A stretch of DNA of 41,462 nucleotides from Tangfeifania diversioriginum (GCA_945873105.1 CAMCBW010000044.1:1-41462); one strand, 5' to 3'. Positions 1-7,320 are shown, counted from the first letter of the stretch. The notes: generated from the sequence alone by a model not told the origin. Numbers and translations are program-made.

Positions 1-483
1 GACTATACCATTATTGATAACATTAAAGGTCAGGGGCAGTACGTTGGCGTTTACATGGCCTGGGGAGTAAACAACAATGGCTGGTGGGGCGAAGGTGAAA
101 TCAAATTTTTTATCGATGGCGACACCAAATTTCCTACAATTTGCGGAACAGGAGCCGAAGATTATTTCTGCGGTTCTTACAATTTCGACAGGGATGGTCA
201 GTACAAGGAATTTTGCACCCCATATGCCGGACTTCACCAAGTTATCCGACCCGATGGAGCCTATAAATCTCAGCAACGCTTCGGCCTTTACCGCTGGCAC
301 ATTATGGATCCGGTACGTTTTCAGAAAGATTTAAAGATTACCATTCAGGATTTAGGTTGGAGACAGGGAGGCCGTTACTTGCCACAGCAATCAGATATTT
401 CGTCGGTATGTTTCTGGTACCAGTCCGATCCACACGGTCAATTTCCAAAGCTACCGGCCTGGCAGGTGCTGGAGGTAAATTAA
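1..483 (+). CDS. GH172/DUF2961 family glycoside hydrolase, C-terminal part
   Basis: The reading frame is open from base 1, so the start lies outside the window; 160 codons are visible before the TAA at 481-483. The motifs WWGEGEIKFFIDGD and GTGAEDYF are hallmarks of DUF2961, now CAZy family GH172, whose characterised members act on fructofuranosyl or arabinofuranosyl linkages. The conserved glutamates of the GEGE and GAED motifs correspond to the region holding the two catalytic acids of that family. Substrate cannot be told from this fragment. Its neighbours are other carbohydrate enzymes and decayed DNA, so it probably closes a polysaccharide-degradation cluster to the left. Family assignment is confident; specificity is not. 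Confidence 0.85.
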   Translation, partial: DYTIIDNIKGQGQYVGVYMAWGVNNNGWWGEGEIKFFIDGDTKFPTICGTGAEDYFCGSYNFDRDGQYKEFCTPYAGLHQVIRPDGAYKSQQRFGLYRWHIMDPVRFQKDLKITIQDLGWRQGGRYLPQQSDISSVCFWYQSDPHGQFPKLPAWQVLEVN

Positions 484-514
484 TCTTTACAGTAAAAATT
501 CAACTATTCTGAAA

Positions 515-589
515 ATGGGAACAACAGACAGAAGAAAATTTATACTAACAACCGCCCTCCCATGCTCCTTGGAATATGCAAAAAAATAA
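515..589 (+). pseudogene. Truncated Tat-signal gene start (24 codons)
   Basis: An ATG 31 bases after the previous stop opens a 24-codon frame that begins MGTTDRRKFILTTAL and stops at 587-589. DRRKFIL matches the twin-arginine signal consensus, so this looks like the 5' end of an exported protein whose body has been lost. Nothing in the following 250 bases continues it in any frame that I can recognise. It was probably co-transcribed with the GH172 gene before truncation. What the full protein was cannot be said. Confidence 0.5.
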
Positions 590-847
590 TTGCACTCACT
601 GATCACGATTTGTCCCGAGTACTCGAGGCACCTTTTAACCAGGGATTTCTAATCCCATAAAACAACGATAGTTGATCGGAAATTTGGTTTGCCCCTTTGC
701 CCGCTTGGTAAGGGGTAGGCAGCATCGACCTACATTTTGACCAGCGAGTATTTTCCCGGCAATCCAATAGTGCATCTTCTCATTTTGCCGGTTTTAGAAT
801 TTCCTAACTTTACAAAATTACAGGCACGGAGTTGATTCCGAATAGAG

Positions 848-1015
848 CTAAATCGCTTGCAAAATAGCGTGATCTTTGCCCTTAAGGAAAATCACCTGTC
901 CATTTTTTAAGTATTGAGGATTCTGCGAAAGAGTGTGACGAATTCCGGTTCGCGGTTTATGGTCGTCGAAACGGTATTCACCACTTTCATTCACCAAATG
1001 TTTGGGATTTATTGG
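848..1015 (-). pseudogene. Possible C-terminal gene tail, unidentified
   Basis: On the minus strand a 55-codon frame without a good start ends at a TAG (848-850). Its translation, containing RTGIRHTLSQNPQYLKNG and ending DHAILQAI, looks more protein-like than chance, but I recognise no family. It may be the tail of a gene destroyed by the rearrangements that left the repeat array next to it. It could equally be an accidental open frame. Confidence 0.22.
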
Positions 1016-1037
1016 TCATCCTTCAATTGGAGAAACA

Positions 1038-1287
1038 GCTGTTTCATTTTCTTTAACCGCTGTTTCATTTTGACCCTGTTCTGTTATATGTTGACCCCGG
1101 TCACGACCTCTATGACCCCGGTCTGTTTCATTTTAACCCTGATCTGTTATGGTTGGACCCCGGTCTGTTTCATTTTTATCCCGGTAACGCCCTTTTCGAC
1201 CCCGATCTGTTACATCCCGACCCCTGTCTGTTTTAATTTGACCCTGATCTGTTATGTTTTGACCCCGGTCTGTTTCATTTTAACCCC
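1038..1287. repeat. Degenerate 21-bp tandem array (about 12 units)
   Basis: About twelve imperfect copies of a 20-22 bp unit follow one another. Two versions partly alternate: CTGTTTCATTTTRACCCYG and ATCTGTTATGTTTTGACCCC, so part of the array has a 42-bp higher-order period. Clear starts are near 1038, 1059, 1120, 1141, 1163, 1204, 1226, 1247 and 1268; units near 1079, 1102 and 1184 are more diverged. There are no unique spacers, so it is not CRISPR. TG...TTTTGACCC units in series recall the multiple terminal repeats of IS21-family elements, but no transposase is recognisable here, so that link is a guess. A single related unit occurs at 3641. Confidence 0.75.
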
Positions 1288-1300
1288 AATTAAAAATCAA

Positions 1301-1335
1301 CCCCGGCAGTAATTGCACAGCCCTGTCTGCCGGGG
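1301..1335 (-). terminator. Stem-loop after the minus-strand gene tail
   Basis: CCCCGGCAG (1301-1309) and CTGCCGGGG (1327-1335) form a perfect 9-bp stem with a 17-base loop. It lies 9 bases beyond the stop of the minus-strand remnant at 1345, where a terminator would be expected. On that strand the stem is followed by TTGATTTTTAATT, a loose T-rich tract. Confidence 0.5.
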
Positions 1336-1344
1336 CTGGTCAAA

Positions 1345-1524
1345 TTATTGAGCGGCTAAAGGCACATCCGGTTGAGTGGATCTTCCCTGCGGAGCATACA
1401 AAAGACCCAGGTCGTCGACGATGCTCTTTGTACCCGGAACATTGAGTGAAGCGGCGATTTTCGACATCTTGTAGGTAACCCGTGCAAACTGGTTATTTTC
1501 TCGTTTGGAAATTTTAAATTTTGG
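1345..1524 (-). pseudogene. C-terminal gene tail, unidentified
   Basis: A 59-codon minus-strand frame without a usable start ends at TAA (1345-1347), directly before the stem-loop at 1301-1335. Its second half contains YKMSKIAASLNVPG and ends PDVPLAAQ, and reads as plausible protein. A stop is met upstream at 1525-1527. I read it as the surviving tail of a larger gene, perhaps belonging to the element that carried the adjacent tandem array. I do not recognise the family. Confidence 0.35.
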
Positions 1525-1689
1525 CTACTACTTTCAAAAAATATGAATTTTTAGTTATTGGATAAGCTTAGATATAAATAAATATTCAAATATCCTCGTC
1601 AAATATTGATTTACAGCTAATTATTTTTTCTGGTTTGAATGTTTAGTAGCGCTGACATCCTATGGTGAAAGGGCTTATTTTTTTCACGA

Positions 1690-1737
1690 TGCCAACATTA
1701 TCTTTATATTTGCCTGTATCGAACAAAACGAATTGGT
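1690..1737 (+). repeat. Duplicated block, copy 1, upstream of the 1838 gene
   Basis: TGCCAACATTATCTTTA (1690-1706) and TATCGAACAAAACGAATTGG (1717-1736) recur at 3709-3750 with one mismatch and a 6-base length difference between the two parts. Both copies lie 75-100 bases before a start codon. The block includes TATCTTTA and TATATTTG, both fitting the Bacteroidota -7 consensus TAnnTTTG, so it could be a shared promoter. Alternatively it is a duplicated gene tail: in both copies the same frame reads ANIIF...IE(Q/E)NELV before a stop, and the indel is a multiple of three. Confidence 0.6.
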
Positions 1738-1837
1738 TATGACAAAGTAATATTCATTCCGTTGAATTACAGAAAATAACCTTTGTGAATGGTATTTTAC
1801 AACTTGCTCCTAAAGATATTAGCACAAAGCATAACAT

Positions 1838-3361
1838 ATGAAGAATCGACCTAAAGGACATGTATTTATAGTTTCAATTATTGTTTTTTTCCTAATGGCG
1901 TTTGCCTCGTTCGATCAACTTGGCGCTGCCAATCCGGTTAAAAAGGACAATTCTGGTTTTCTTAAGATTGTTGAGGATTATGCCAATGCAATGATTAAGC
2001 AGGGACGTGACCACTACGGGAAAGAACATTCCCCCTTATTTGCCTCGGCCTTGAACCGCGAAACCATGAAGCTGGGTACCAAAGTAGAATTTGGGAGCAT
2101 CGAAGGGGTACGCGAAACCGACAGGGCGCTAGGGGGAGCCAACCCGCTATCCGATAAGGATTTGTTACAGATTTTGTATAAACTGACCGACCTCACTGGG
2201 GATAAAAAATATGCAAAAGCGGCAGATGATGCGTTGGGATTTTTTTTCTCCCACTGCCAAAGTCGGGCGACGGGGCTTATGTGTTGGGGTGAACACCTTT
2301 ATTGGGATTTTTATAGCGAAGCATGTGCCCACGCTCCTAACTTTGATATCCACGAAACTGAGGTGTGGCCATTCTGGGATCAATGTTACAAGCTGGCTCC
2401 CGATGCATGCTGGAAATTTGCCATTGGAGAATGGGATCACCAAATTTTCGACAAAATGACCGGTGATTTCAGCAGACATGCCAAATGGTCGGAACATGGA
2501 CCGAAATCCGGGTTCGAATTTCCACGGTATGCAGGACAAATGATTGAACGTTGGGCTGATGCATACAGTAGAAAAGAAAATTTTAACCGTGAGCGAAGGG
2601 ATGAGTTATTGACAGCAATAGAACTCCTTTTTCGAAGGATGGAGGAGAATACGAAGTTGACCAAATCGGGCTATTTGCCGGCAGGCCGTTCCAAAGAAGG
2701 GGACCATATCAATGTTGTATGGCTGACCAGCAATCTTGAACTGGCAAGGTGTCTTGAGAAAGCAGCTCATTTGATGGATACAGAACTGGCCGCACGCATG
2801 AAAAAGTTTGCACTTCAACAGGATATAAATTTCCTGAATGCCCCGCATAAATTTGACTCCATTGGTGGTGGTTTTGCGGTAACCTTGCATGCTGAGACCG
2901 GTAAACCACGCACACGTTCGATGAACAAACCATATAGTACTGAATGGGGTTCCGGCTACGGATATGGACCCCATGCAGGAACTGCCAACCTTTGTTATCA
3001 GCGATACTCCAGCCTCAATGCTGAATATGCTGATTTAGCCCAGAAATACAGAGCCTTAATGCTTGTGGCGGCAAATAAATACCTGGAGTCCAGCCCTGAT
3101 ACTTCACAACTTTTAAAACCAGATGTTTTTTCAAGTGTGATTGAATTGATGCTAAACAGTTATGAGACGACTGGTGCTGAAGTTTACCTTGATCGTGCCA
3201 ACTATTTCGGTCAACTTGGCGTAAAAATCTTTCTTCCTGACGGATACCCTTTACCAAGAGCAACAAACAAACACAACCATTATGAAGCGATGACTGGTGG
3301 GCCTGATTTTATGTATGAATTATTGAAGATCCATTTGGTAACAATGACCGAAGCGAAATGA
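1838..3361 (+). CDS. Secreted protein of unknown function, possibly an alpha-barrel carbohydrate enzyme
   Basis: The 507-residue protein starts with a signal peptide (hydrophobic core about residues 9-30, cleavage likely near GAA). The rest is rich in tryptophan, histidine and aromatic residues, with paired-helix stretches such as LLQILYKLTDLTGDKKYAKAA and a repeat of that pattern further on (VIELMLNSYETTGAEVYLDRA). This helix-pair layout is typical of alpha/alpha-barrel enzymes such as lyases, epimerases and glycosidases. WGEHLYWD near residue 150, a HET motif after it, and EWGSGYGYGPH near 375 are likely active-site segments. I cannot assign a CAZy family. It stands alone between decayed regions, near other glycan enzymes, which suggests a role in extracytoplasmic glycan processing. 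Confidence 0.8.
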   Translation: MKNRPKGHVFIVSIIVFFLMAFASFDQLGAANPVKKDNSGFLKIVEDYANAMIKQGRDHYGKEHSPLFASALNRETMKLGTKVEFGSIEGVRETDRALGGANPLSDKDLLQILYKLTDLTGDKKYAKAADDALGFFFSHCQSRATGLMCWGEHLYWDFYSEACAHAPNFDIHETEVWPFWDQCYKLAPDACWKFAIGEWDHQIFDKMTGDFSRHAKWSEHGPKSGFEFPRYAGQMIERWADAYSRKENFNRERRDELLTAIELLFRRMEENTKLTKSGYLPAGRSKEGDHINVVWLTSNLELARCLEKAAHLMDTELAARMKKFALQQDINFLNAPHKFDSIGGGFAVTLHAETGKPRTRSMNKPYSTEWGSGYGYGPHAGTANLCYQRYSSLNAEYADLAQKYRALMLVAANKYLESSPDTSQLLKPDVFSSVIELMLNSYETTGAEVYLDRANYFGQLGVKIFLPDGYPLPRATNKHNHYEAMTGGPDFMYELLKIHLVTMTEAK

Positions 3362-3443
3362 GCCGCCTGTTGTCTCTGGTCTGTGACCCGTGTCTGGCTT
3401 TGTAAAAGCAAAATGATCAAATAGTATGATAACCCGGTTACCA

Positions 3444-3632
3444 TCATGATTTTGGAATCAAAACATTTGAGATGGCATACAGCGGATAAATATCAATAGC
3501 ATCATAACTGCAAAAGTTTTCCAAAGATGTTCTTATTCCTTTGGTTAGCCTCTTTTCATTCATAAATACACGGAGACTCTGCATCGCACCCTGGGTACCT
3601 GTTGTCTGAATAATCAGATGCAAGAATGGTAA
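3444..3632 (-). pseudogene. C-terminal remnant of an AAA/DUF4143-type ATPase
   Basis: A minus-strand frame of about 62 codons ending at TGA (3444-3446) contains GTQGAMQSLRVFMNEKR, then RTSLENFCSYDAIDIYPLYAIS. This matches, from memory, the C-terminal tail of AAA ATPases with a DUF4143 or related nuclease-like region that are multicopy in Bacteroidota. The P-loop half is missing: the frame runs into the repeat relic at 3641 with no start. It is therefore a dead gene. It is not a fragment of the intact ATPase at 7370, whose C-terminus differs. Confidence 0.5.
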
Positions 3633-3640
3633 AGCACACC

Positions 3641-3693
3641 CTGTTTCATTTTGACCCTGACAATAAATTGGCAGTAAAAAGAAATCAGCCCTG
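3641..3693. repeat. Relic of the element end seen at 1268-1325
   Basis: CTGTTTCATTTTGACCCTG (3641-3659) is one unit of the tandem array at 1038-1287. What follows it also matches: GGCAGTAA (3670-3677) and CAGCCCTG (3686-3693) parallel the same words at 1305-1312 and 1318-1325. The two places therefore share an element end, here with a single repeat unit. It breaks the ATPase remnant on its left. Confidence 0.5.
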
Positions 3694-3708
3694 GCACTCC
3701 ATTCACAT

Positions 3709-3750
3709 TGCCAACATTATCTTTACCTTTATCGAAGAAAACGAATTGGT
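3709..3750 (+). repeat. Duplicated block, copy 2, upstream of the 3826 gene
   Basis: This is the second copy of the block at 1690-1737: TGCCAACATTATCTTTA (3709-3725) followed by TATCGAAGAAAACGAATTGG (3730-3749). TATCTTTA at 3718-3725 fits a -7 element, but no clear -33 element is at the usual distance. The frame reading ANIIFTFIEENELVKYSLRG continues to a TAG at 3782-3784, so a duplicated gene tail is an equal alternative. Confidence 0.6.
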
Positions 3751-3825
3751 AAAATATTCACTTCGTGGACAATACAAAAAATAGCAGTTTGTATTTGCCT
3801 TTTCAAAATTACTGATATTCAACAG

Positions 3826-5100
3826 ATGAATACGCGACGCAACTTTATCCAACAACTCGCCGGTGGTGCAGCCGTGCTCACCATGCCTGCCCTGCTGGGT
3901 TTTGCCGAAGAGAACAAATTTCCGGTTAGGGCGATTACCCAAGGGCCAAAATACCACTGGTTTGGCTATTACGACAAACTTCAGTTCGATCCGACCGGCC
4001 GGTACCTGTTGGGTATGGAGGTGAACTTTGAGCATCGTTCGCCAGTTCCCGACGACGAGATCCGCATCGGCATGATTGATCTTCAGGACAACGATCGCTG
4101 GACCGACCTCGGCGCCAGCCTTTCGTGGGGATGGCAGCAAGGGTGCATGTTGCAGTGGGTTCCCGGTTCAAAATCCGAAATCATCTGGAATGACCGGGAA
4201 GGGGACCATTTTGTGAGCCGTCTGCTGAATGTCAAAACGGGGAAGAAACACACCTTGCCAAAAGCCGTTTATGCACTAAGTCCGGATGGAAAGTGGGCCA
4301 TCGGTACCGAGTTTTCGCGCATTCAAAATTTGAGACCGGGTTACGGATACGCCGGTGTAAACGATTCCTTCGAAGAGGTAAAGGCTCCCAGGGAAATTGG
4401 TTTGTACAAATTGAACCTCCGCTCAGGAGATCATCAAATGTTGTTTTCATTGGCCGACCTGGCTGAGATTCCCCACAACGGCGAATCTGTGGTTGACAAT
4501 TTTCACTGGTTCAACCATCTGCTGGTGAACACCGACGGAACCCGTTTTACCTTTCTGCACCGCTGGCGTCCGCAGCGGACCGACCGGCAAAAAATGGCCA
4601 CCGGAGGATTTGTTACCCGCATGTTTACAGCCTCAGCCTCGGGCGATGACCTCTACTGCATCGATCCATCGGGCTTTACTTCCCACTTTATCTGGGAGGA
4701 TCCCACGCACATCAACGCATTTACCCAGCCAGCAGGGCAACCTCAGGGTTTTTACATCCTGGAAGATAAAACAGGAAAATTCCAGCGCATCGGAGCTGGG
4801 GAAATGCCGGTCAACGGACACCAGACCTACTTACCGCAGGGAAACGGGAAGGAGTGGATCTTGTGCGACAACTACGCCAATTCGCGCAGCCGTAACCAAA
4901 CACCCTATCTTTACCACATCCCCACTGATCGCCGCTTTAACCTGGGCGACTTTCCGCTGCCCGAAGCGTACAAAGGCGAGTGGCGCTGCGATCTGCATCC
5001 GCGATTCAGTCACGATGGCAAGAAGGTGTGCATTGACTCACCCCATGGCGGAAACGGCCGGCAGTTGTATTTGATTGATTTAAGTAGTCAGCGCTTTTAA
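3826..5100 (+). CDS. Tat-exported beta-propeller protein, function unknown
   Basis: The 424-residue protein begins MNTRRNFIQQLAGGAAV, a twin-arginine-type signal with its hydrophobic core at about residues 10-25. The mature part opens with YHWFGYYDK and shows repeated blade-like segments: FDPTGRYLLG, LSPDGKWAIG, DGTRFTFLHRW, FSHDGKKVCID. These are typical of TolB/PD40-like propellers, and the fold resembles oligogalacturonate-lyase-type propellers. Histidines conserved by appearance (NFHWFNH, NGHQTY, DLHPRFSHD) could bind a metal or substrate. It is likely to act on or bind sugars outside the cytoplasm, given the neighbours, but no activity can be named. It shares an upstream block with the gene at 1838. 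Confidence 0.8.
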   Translation: MNTRRNFIQQLAGGAAVLTMPALLGFAEENKFPVRAITQGPKYHWFGYYDKLQFDPTGRYLLGMEVNFEHRSPVPDDEIRIGMIDLQDNDRWTDLGASLSWGWQQGCMLQWVPGSKSEIIWNDREGDHFVSRLLNVKTGKKHTLPKAVYALSPDGKWAIGTEFSRIQNLRPGYGYAGVNDSFEEVKAPREIGLYKLNLRSGDHQMLFSLADLAEIPHNGESVVDNFHWFNHLLVNTDGTRFTFLHRWRPQRTDRQKMATGGFVTRMFTASASGDDLYCIDPSGFTSHFIWEDPTHINAFTQPAGQPQGFYILEDKTGKFQRIGAGEMPVNGHQTYLPQGNGKEWILCDNYANSRSRNQTPYLYHIPTDRRFNLGDFPLPEAYKGEWRCDLHPRFSHDGKKVCIDSPHGGNGRQLYLIDLSSQRF

Positions 5101-5151
5101 GTTATGGAAAAAAATAAATACTGCATTCTTCAAAAATTTGACCCCTCTAAA

Positions 5152-5168
5152 TCTCCCCAAGGGGGAGA
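5152..5168. terminator. Short C/G-rich hairpin
   Basis: TCTCCCC (5152-5158) and GGGGAGA (5162-5168) form a 7-bp stem with a 3-base loop, 52 bases after the propeller gene. This CTCCCC-AAG-GGGGAG hairpin is a common intergenic repeat in Bacteroidota. It could serve as a transcript end, but has no T-tract on the plus strand. Confidence 0.4.
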
Positions 5169-5247
5169 CTTCAGATTCGTGTTCTAAATAATCTTTCCTT
5201 TCACGTTTAAAATTCGTACAGTTATTGTAATTCACAGACCTAAACAG

Positions 5248-5293
5248 TAGAAAATATTCTATTATTTGACTTGTTTCAGTAGAAATATTTCTA
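5248..5293. promoter_or_regulatory. Paired palindromic operators of hicAB
   Basis: TAGAAATATTTCTA (5280-5293) is a perfect 14-bp palindrome. TAGAAAATATTCTA (5248-5261) is a near-identical, slightly imperfect copy. Their centres are 32 bp apart, close to three helical turns, so both would face the same side of the DNA. They overlap and flank the predicted hicA promoter, which fits autorepression by the HTH-carrying HicB antitoxin. Confidence 0.6.
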
Positions 5294-5299
5294 TCTTTA
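5271..5299 (+). promoter_or_regulatory. Candidate hicA promoter
   Basis: TTG (5271-5273), 18 bases, then TATCTTTA (5292-5299), matching the Bacteroidota -33/-7 pattern TTTG-N19-TAnnTTTG. The -7 element lies 21 bases before the hicA start and overlaps the second palindrome. Confidence 0.45.
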
Positions 5300-5320
5300 C
5301 AACCTAATCCGACGAATGGC

Positions 5321-5485
5321 ATGAAATCAAGCGAATTGAACAAGCTTATACTACGGAATGGATGGAAAGTAGTTCGACAGAGTGGAAGCCATGTTATTTA
5401 CGAAAAAAATGGCATCCATTATACTGCGACATTCCATGGAAGCAAGGAAGTTGGAAACCCTCATGCACTATCGTTCACAAAATAG
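5321..5485 (+). CDS. hicA: HicA family toxin, short or frameshifted at the C-terminus
   Basis: A 54-residue frame contains the HicA core: KSSELNKLILRNGW, then VVRQSGSHVIYEK with the catalytic histidine at residue 24, then FHGSKEVG. HicA toxins are small double-stranded-RNA-binding-fold ribonucleases that cleave mRNA. The usual ending after FHGSKEVG is a final helix with an I..K..A..L pattern; here the frame ends NPHALSFTK. A neighbouring frame reads TIVHKIACKLP up to a TGA, which resembles the expected helix, so a one-base frameshift near 5466-5472 may have truncated the toxin. The HicB gene follows after 135 bases, a wider gap than usual. Confidence 0.75.
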   Translation: MKSSELNKLILRNGWKVVRQSGSHVIYEKNGIHYTATFHGSKEVGNPHALSFTK

Positions 5486-5620
5486 CATGTAAATTGCCTT
5501 GAGGGTTCCATACGTACGAACAGATATTCAATTATTTACCAATAGTTTTTACGTGTGAAAGGGTTTGGAAATGAAGATTAAATAAGAGATGGGATTAAAA
5601 TAATTCATAAGCAGAAGTTG

Positions 5621-6025
5621 ATGAAGACAATAGAAGCAATTATAGAAAGGGCAAAAGATGGCACATTTAGTGTGTATTGCATCAATGAGATGTTTAATGG
5701 GATGGGAAATACGGCAGAAGCCGCTAAAGCGGATATGCGCCAACAAATGGTATTTTTTAAAAAGTCAGCTATTGAGGACAATTTTTCTTATCCCGATTTT
5801 CTGGATGGAGATTTTGAGATTGTGTATAGATTTGATACACAAAGTTTGCTGGCGTATTATTCCGGCATTTTGTCTTTATCGGGTTTAGAAAAGATAACAG
5901 GAATACATCAAAAACAATTGTGGAATTATTTGCACGGAAAATCCAAGCCACGCAAAGTGCAAGTAGAAAAAATTGAAAAAGGGTTACAAGCACTGGGCTC
6001 GGAATTAATCGCCATCTCGCTTTAG
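5621..6025 (+). CDS. hicB: HicB family antitoxin with HTH domain
   Basis: The N-terminal half (MKTIEAIIERAKDGTFSVYC to about residue 50) is the partially degraded RNase-H-like HicB fold that binds the toxin. EIVYRFDTQSLLAYYSGILS leads into a C-terminal XRE-type helix-turn-helix (LEKITGIHQKQLWNYLHGKSKPR, about residues 90-120) that would bind the operators upstream of hicA. I prefer the ATG at 5621 over the TTG one codon earlier. The antitoxin looks intact, so it may outlast a damaged toxin. The family assignment is strong because it follows hicA in the usual order. Confidence 0.85.
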   Translation: MKTIEAIIERAKDGTFSVYCINEMFNGMGNTAEAAKADMRQQMVFFKKSAIEDNFSYPDFLDGDFEIVYRFDTQSLLAYYSGILSLSGLEKITGIHQKQLWNYLHGKSKPRKVQVEKIEKGLQALGSELIAISL

Positions 6026-6159
6026 CCCCATTGCTTGCTGCTCCGCTGGATATATACAAATTGACAATTATAGCAACGCTGATTTTTATAGATCAATAGT
6101 TCATCATTAGGTTGGAAAACCGTATGGAATCTTTCAACTAAACCAAAAAAATCACATCC

Positions 6160-7194
6160 ATGTTCTTTCTGTTGGTGTTATTAAATTTTACCTTTTTCCA
6201 GGAGACAAGTCAAATCTATCTTCCGCAAATAAGAACCTTCACCAACCCGGTTTGGGATGGTGCCGATCCATGGATGACAAAGCAAGGAGATAACTATGTC
6301 TGTTGCTATTCGGCCAACAATGCCATCTTTGTCACCCAATCCAAAAAGATGACCAGCCGTGGCGAGGCACGGAAAATCTGGACAGCCCCTTCTTCCGGTT
6401 GGAACCGGTCCTGCGTGTGGGCACCGGAGATCCACTTCATCGGTGGCAGGTGGTATGTCTATTATGCAGCAGGTATATCAGGTCCCCCATTTGTTCACCA
6501 GCGAACCGGTGTTCTGCGGTCAAAGTCGGAAGATGTATTCAGCGAATACGAGGACATGGGCGCCTTGTATACCGGTGACCATCCGGAGGATACCTCCTCC
6601 AATATTTGGGCCATCGACATGACCATCCTTGAACACAATGGGAAGCTATTTGCCATTTGGTCGGGATGGGTTAACCAGGAGAACACGGATGCTACACCCC
6701 AGCATCTCTTTATCTCGGAAATGGAGAATCCCTTTGCCATGAAAGGGAAACGGGTCAAATTGTCATCGCCCGAAGAGACCTGGGAAACCGGAGGTTCCCT
6801 GAACCTGAATGAAGGTCCTGAAATTCTGAAGAACGGGGAGAATACCTTTGTTGTTTATTCCTGCCGCGAATCATGGCTGGTGGACTACCGGCTTGGATTG
6901 CTGCAACTGAACAATCCGGATGGAAATCTGCTCGATCCGGCCAACTGGACCAAGAGGGGACCCGTTTTCCAGGGCAATGCCACTGTTTTTGGGGTGGGAC
7001 ACTGTTCCTTCGTGAAATCCCCTGATCAGACCGAAGACTGGATCATTTACCATTCAAAGAAAGAGACAGCTCCGGGATGGAAACGCGATGTAAGGATGCA
7101 GCAGTTTCTATGGAACAGTGATGGAACACCAAATTTTGGTACTCCTTATCCAGCTGGTCAAAGAATAAATGCTCCTTCCGGTGAATCGGAATAG
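6160..7194 (+). CDS. GH43 family glycosidase (arabinofuranosidase/xylosidase type)
   Basis: The 344-residue protein has the five-bladed-propeller motifs of GH43: GADPW with the likely general base Asp36, WAPEIH near residue 88, AIDMTIL with the pKa-tuning Asp153, NEGPEIL with the likely general acid Glu218, and GVGHCSF with the conserved metal-associated histidine. The first 17 residues are hydrophobic but lack positive charge, a weak signal peptide; no better upstream start is seen. GH43 enzymes mostly remove arabinofuranose or xylose from arabinoxylan or arabinan, which fits the pentose operon further right. No carbohydrate-binding module is attached. The substrate is inferred only from family. 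Confidence 0.88.
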   Translation: MFFLLVLLNFTFFQETSQIYLPQIRTFTNPVWDGADPWMTKQGDNYVCCYSANNAIFVTQSKKMTSRGEARKIWTAPSSGWNRSCVWAPEIHFIGGRWYVYYAAGISGPPFVHQRTGVLRSKSEDVFSEYEDMGALYTGDHPEDTSSNIWAIDMTILEHNGKLFAIWSGWVNQENTDATPQHLFISEMENPFAMKGKRVKLSSPEETWETGGSLNLNEGPEILKNGENTFVVYSCRESWLVDYRLGLLQLNNPDGNLLDPANWTKRGPVFQGNATVFGVGHCSFVKSPDQTEDWIIYHSKKETAPGWKRDVRMQQFLWNSDGTPNFGTPYPAGQRINAPSGESE

Positions 7195-7230
7195 GCAGTT
7201 ATAAGCTTGATAAACAAATTTTTAGTTGGA

Positions 7231-7320
7231 TTATCCGATATTTTTACCTGTGCAGGGGGTAAATTATCCGATATTTTACCCTATGCAGGGGGTAAAATAT
7301 CGGATAATTTACCCCCTGCA
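7231..7320. repeat. 31-bp perfect inverted repeat plus a direct copy
   Basis: Bases 7251-7281 and 7290-7320 are perfect reverse complements of 31 bp, separated by an 8-base loop. The key words are TGCAGGGGGTAAA and TTATCCGATATTTTACCC. A further direct copy of the TTATCCGATATTTT(T)ACC...GGGGGTAAA unit starts at 7231. The structure lies 50 bases before the ATPase gene and 56 bases after the GH43 gene. It could form a very stable RNA hairpin or cruciform and so act as terminator, attenuator or a target of the neighbouring ATPase. Confidence 0.9.

Noticed and set aside
1038-1287. CRISPR-like array
   Set aside because: The units are contiguous and degenerate with no unique spacers, and no cas genes are present.
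914-1312. 132-codon plus-strand ORF
   Set aside because: It is the translation of the 21-bp tandem array, giving a repeating CFILTP/CYVLTP pattern, with no ribosome-binding context or known domain.
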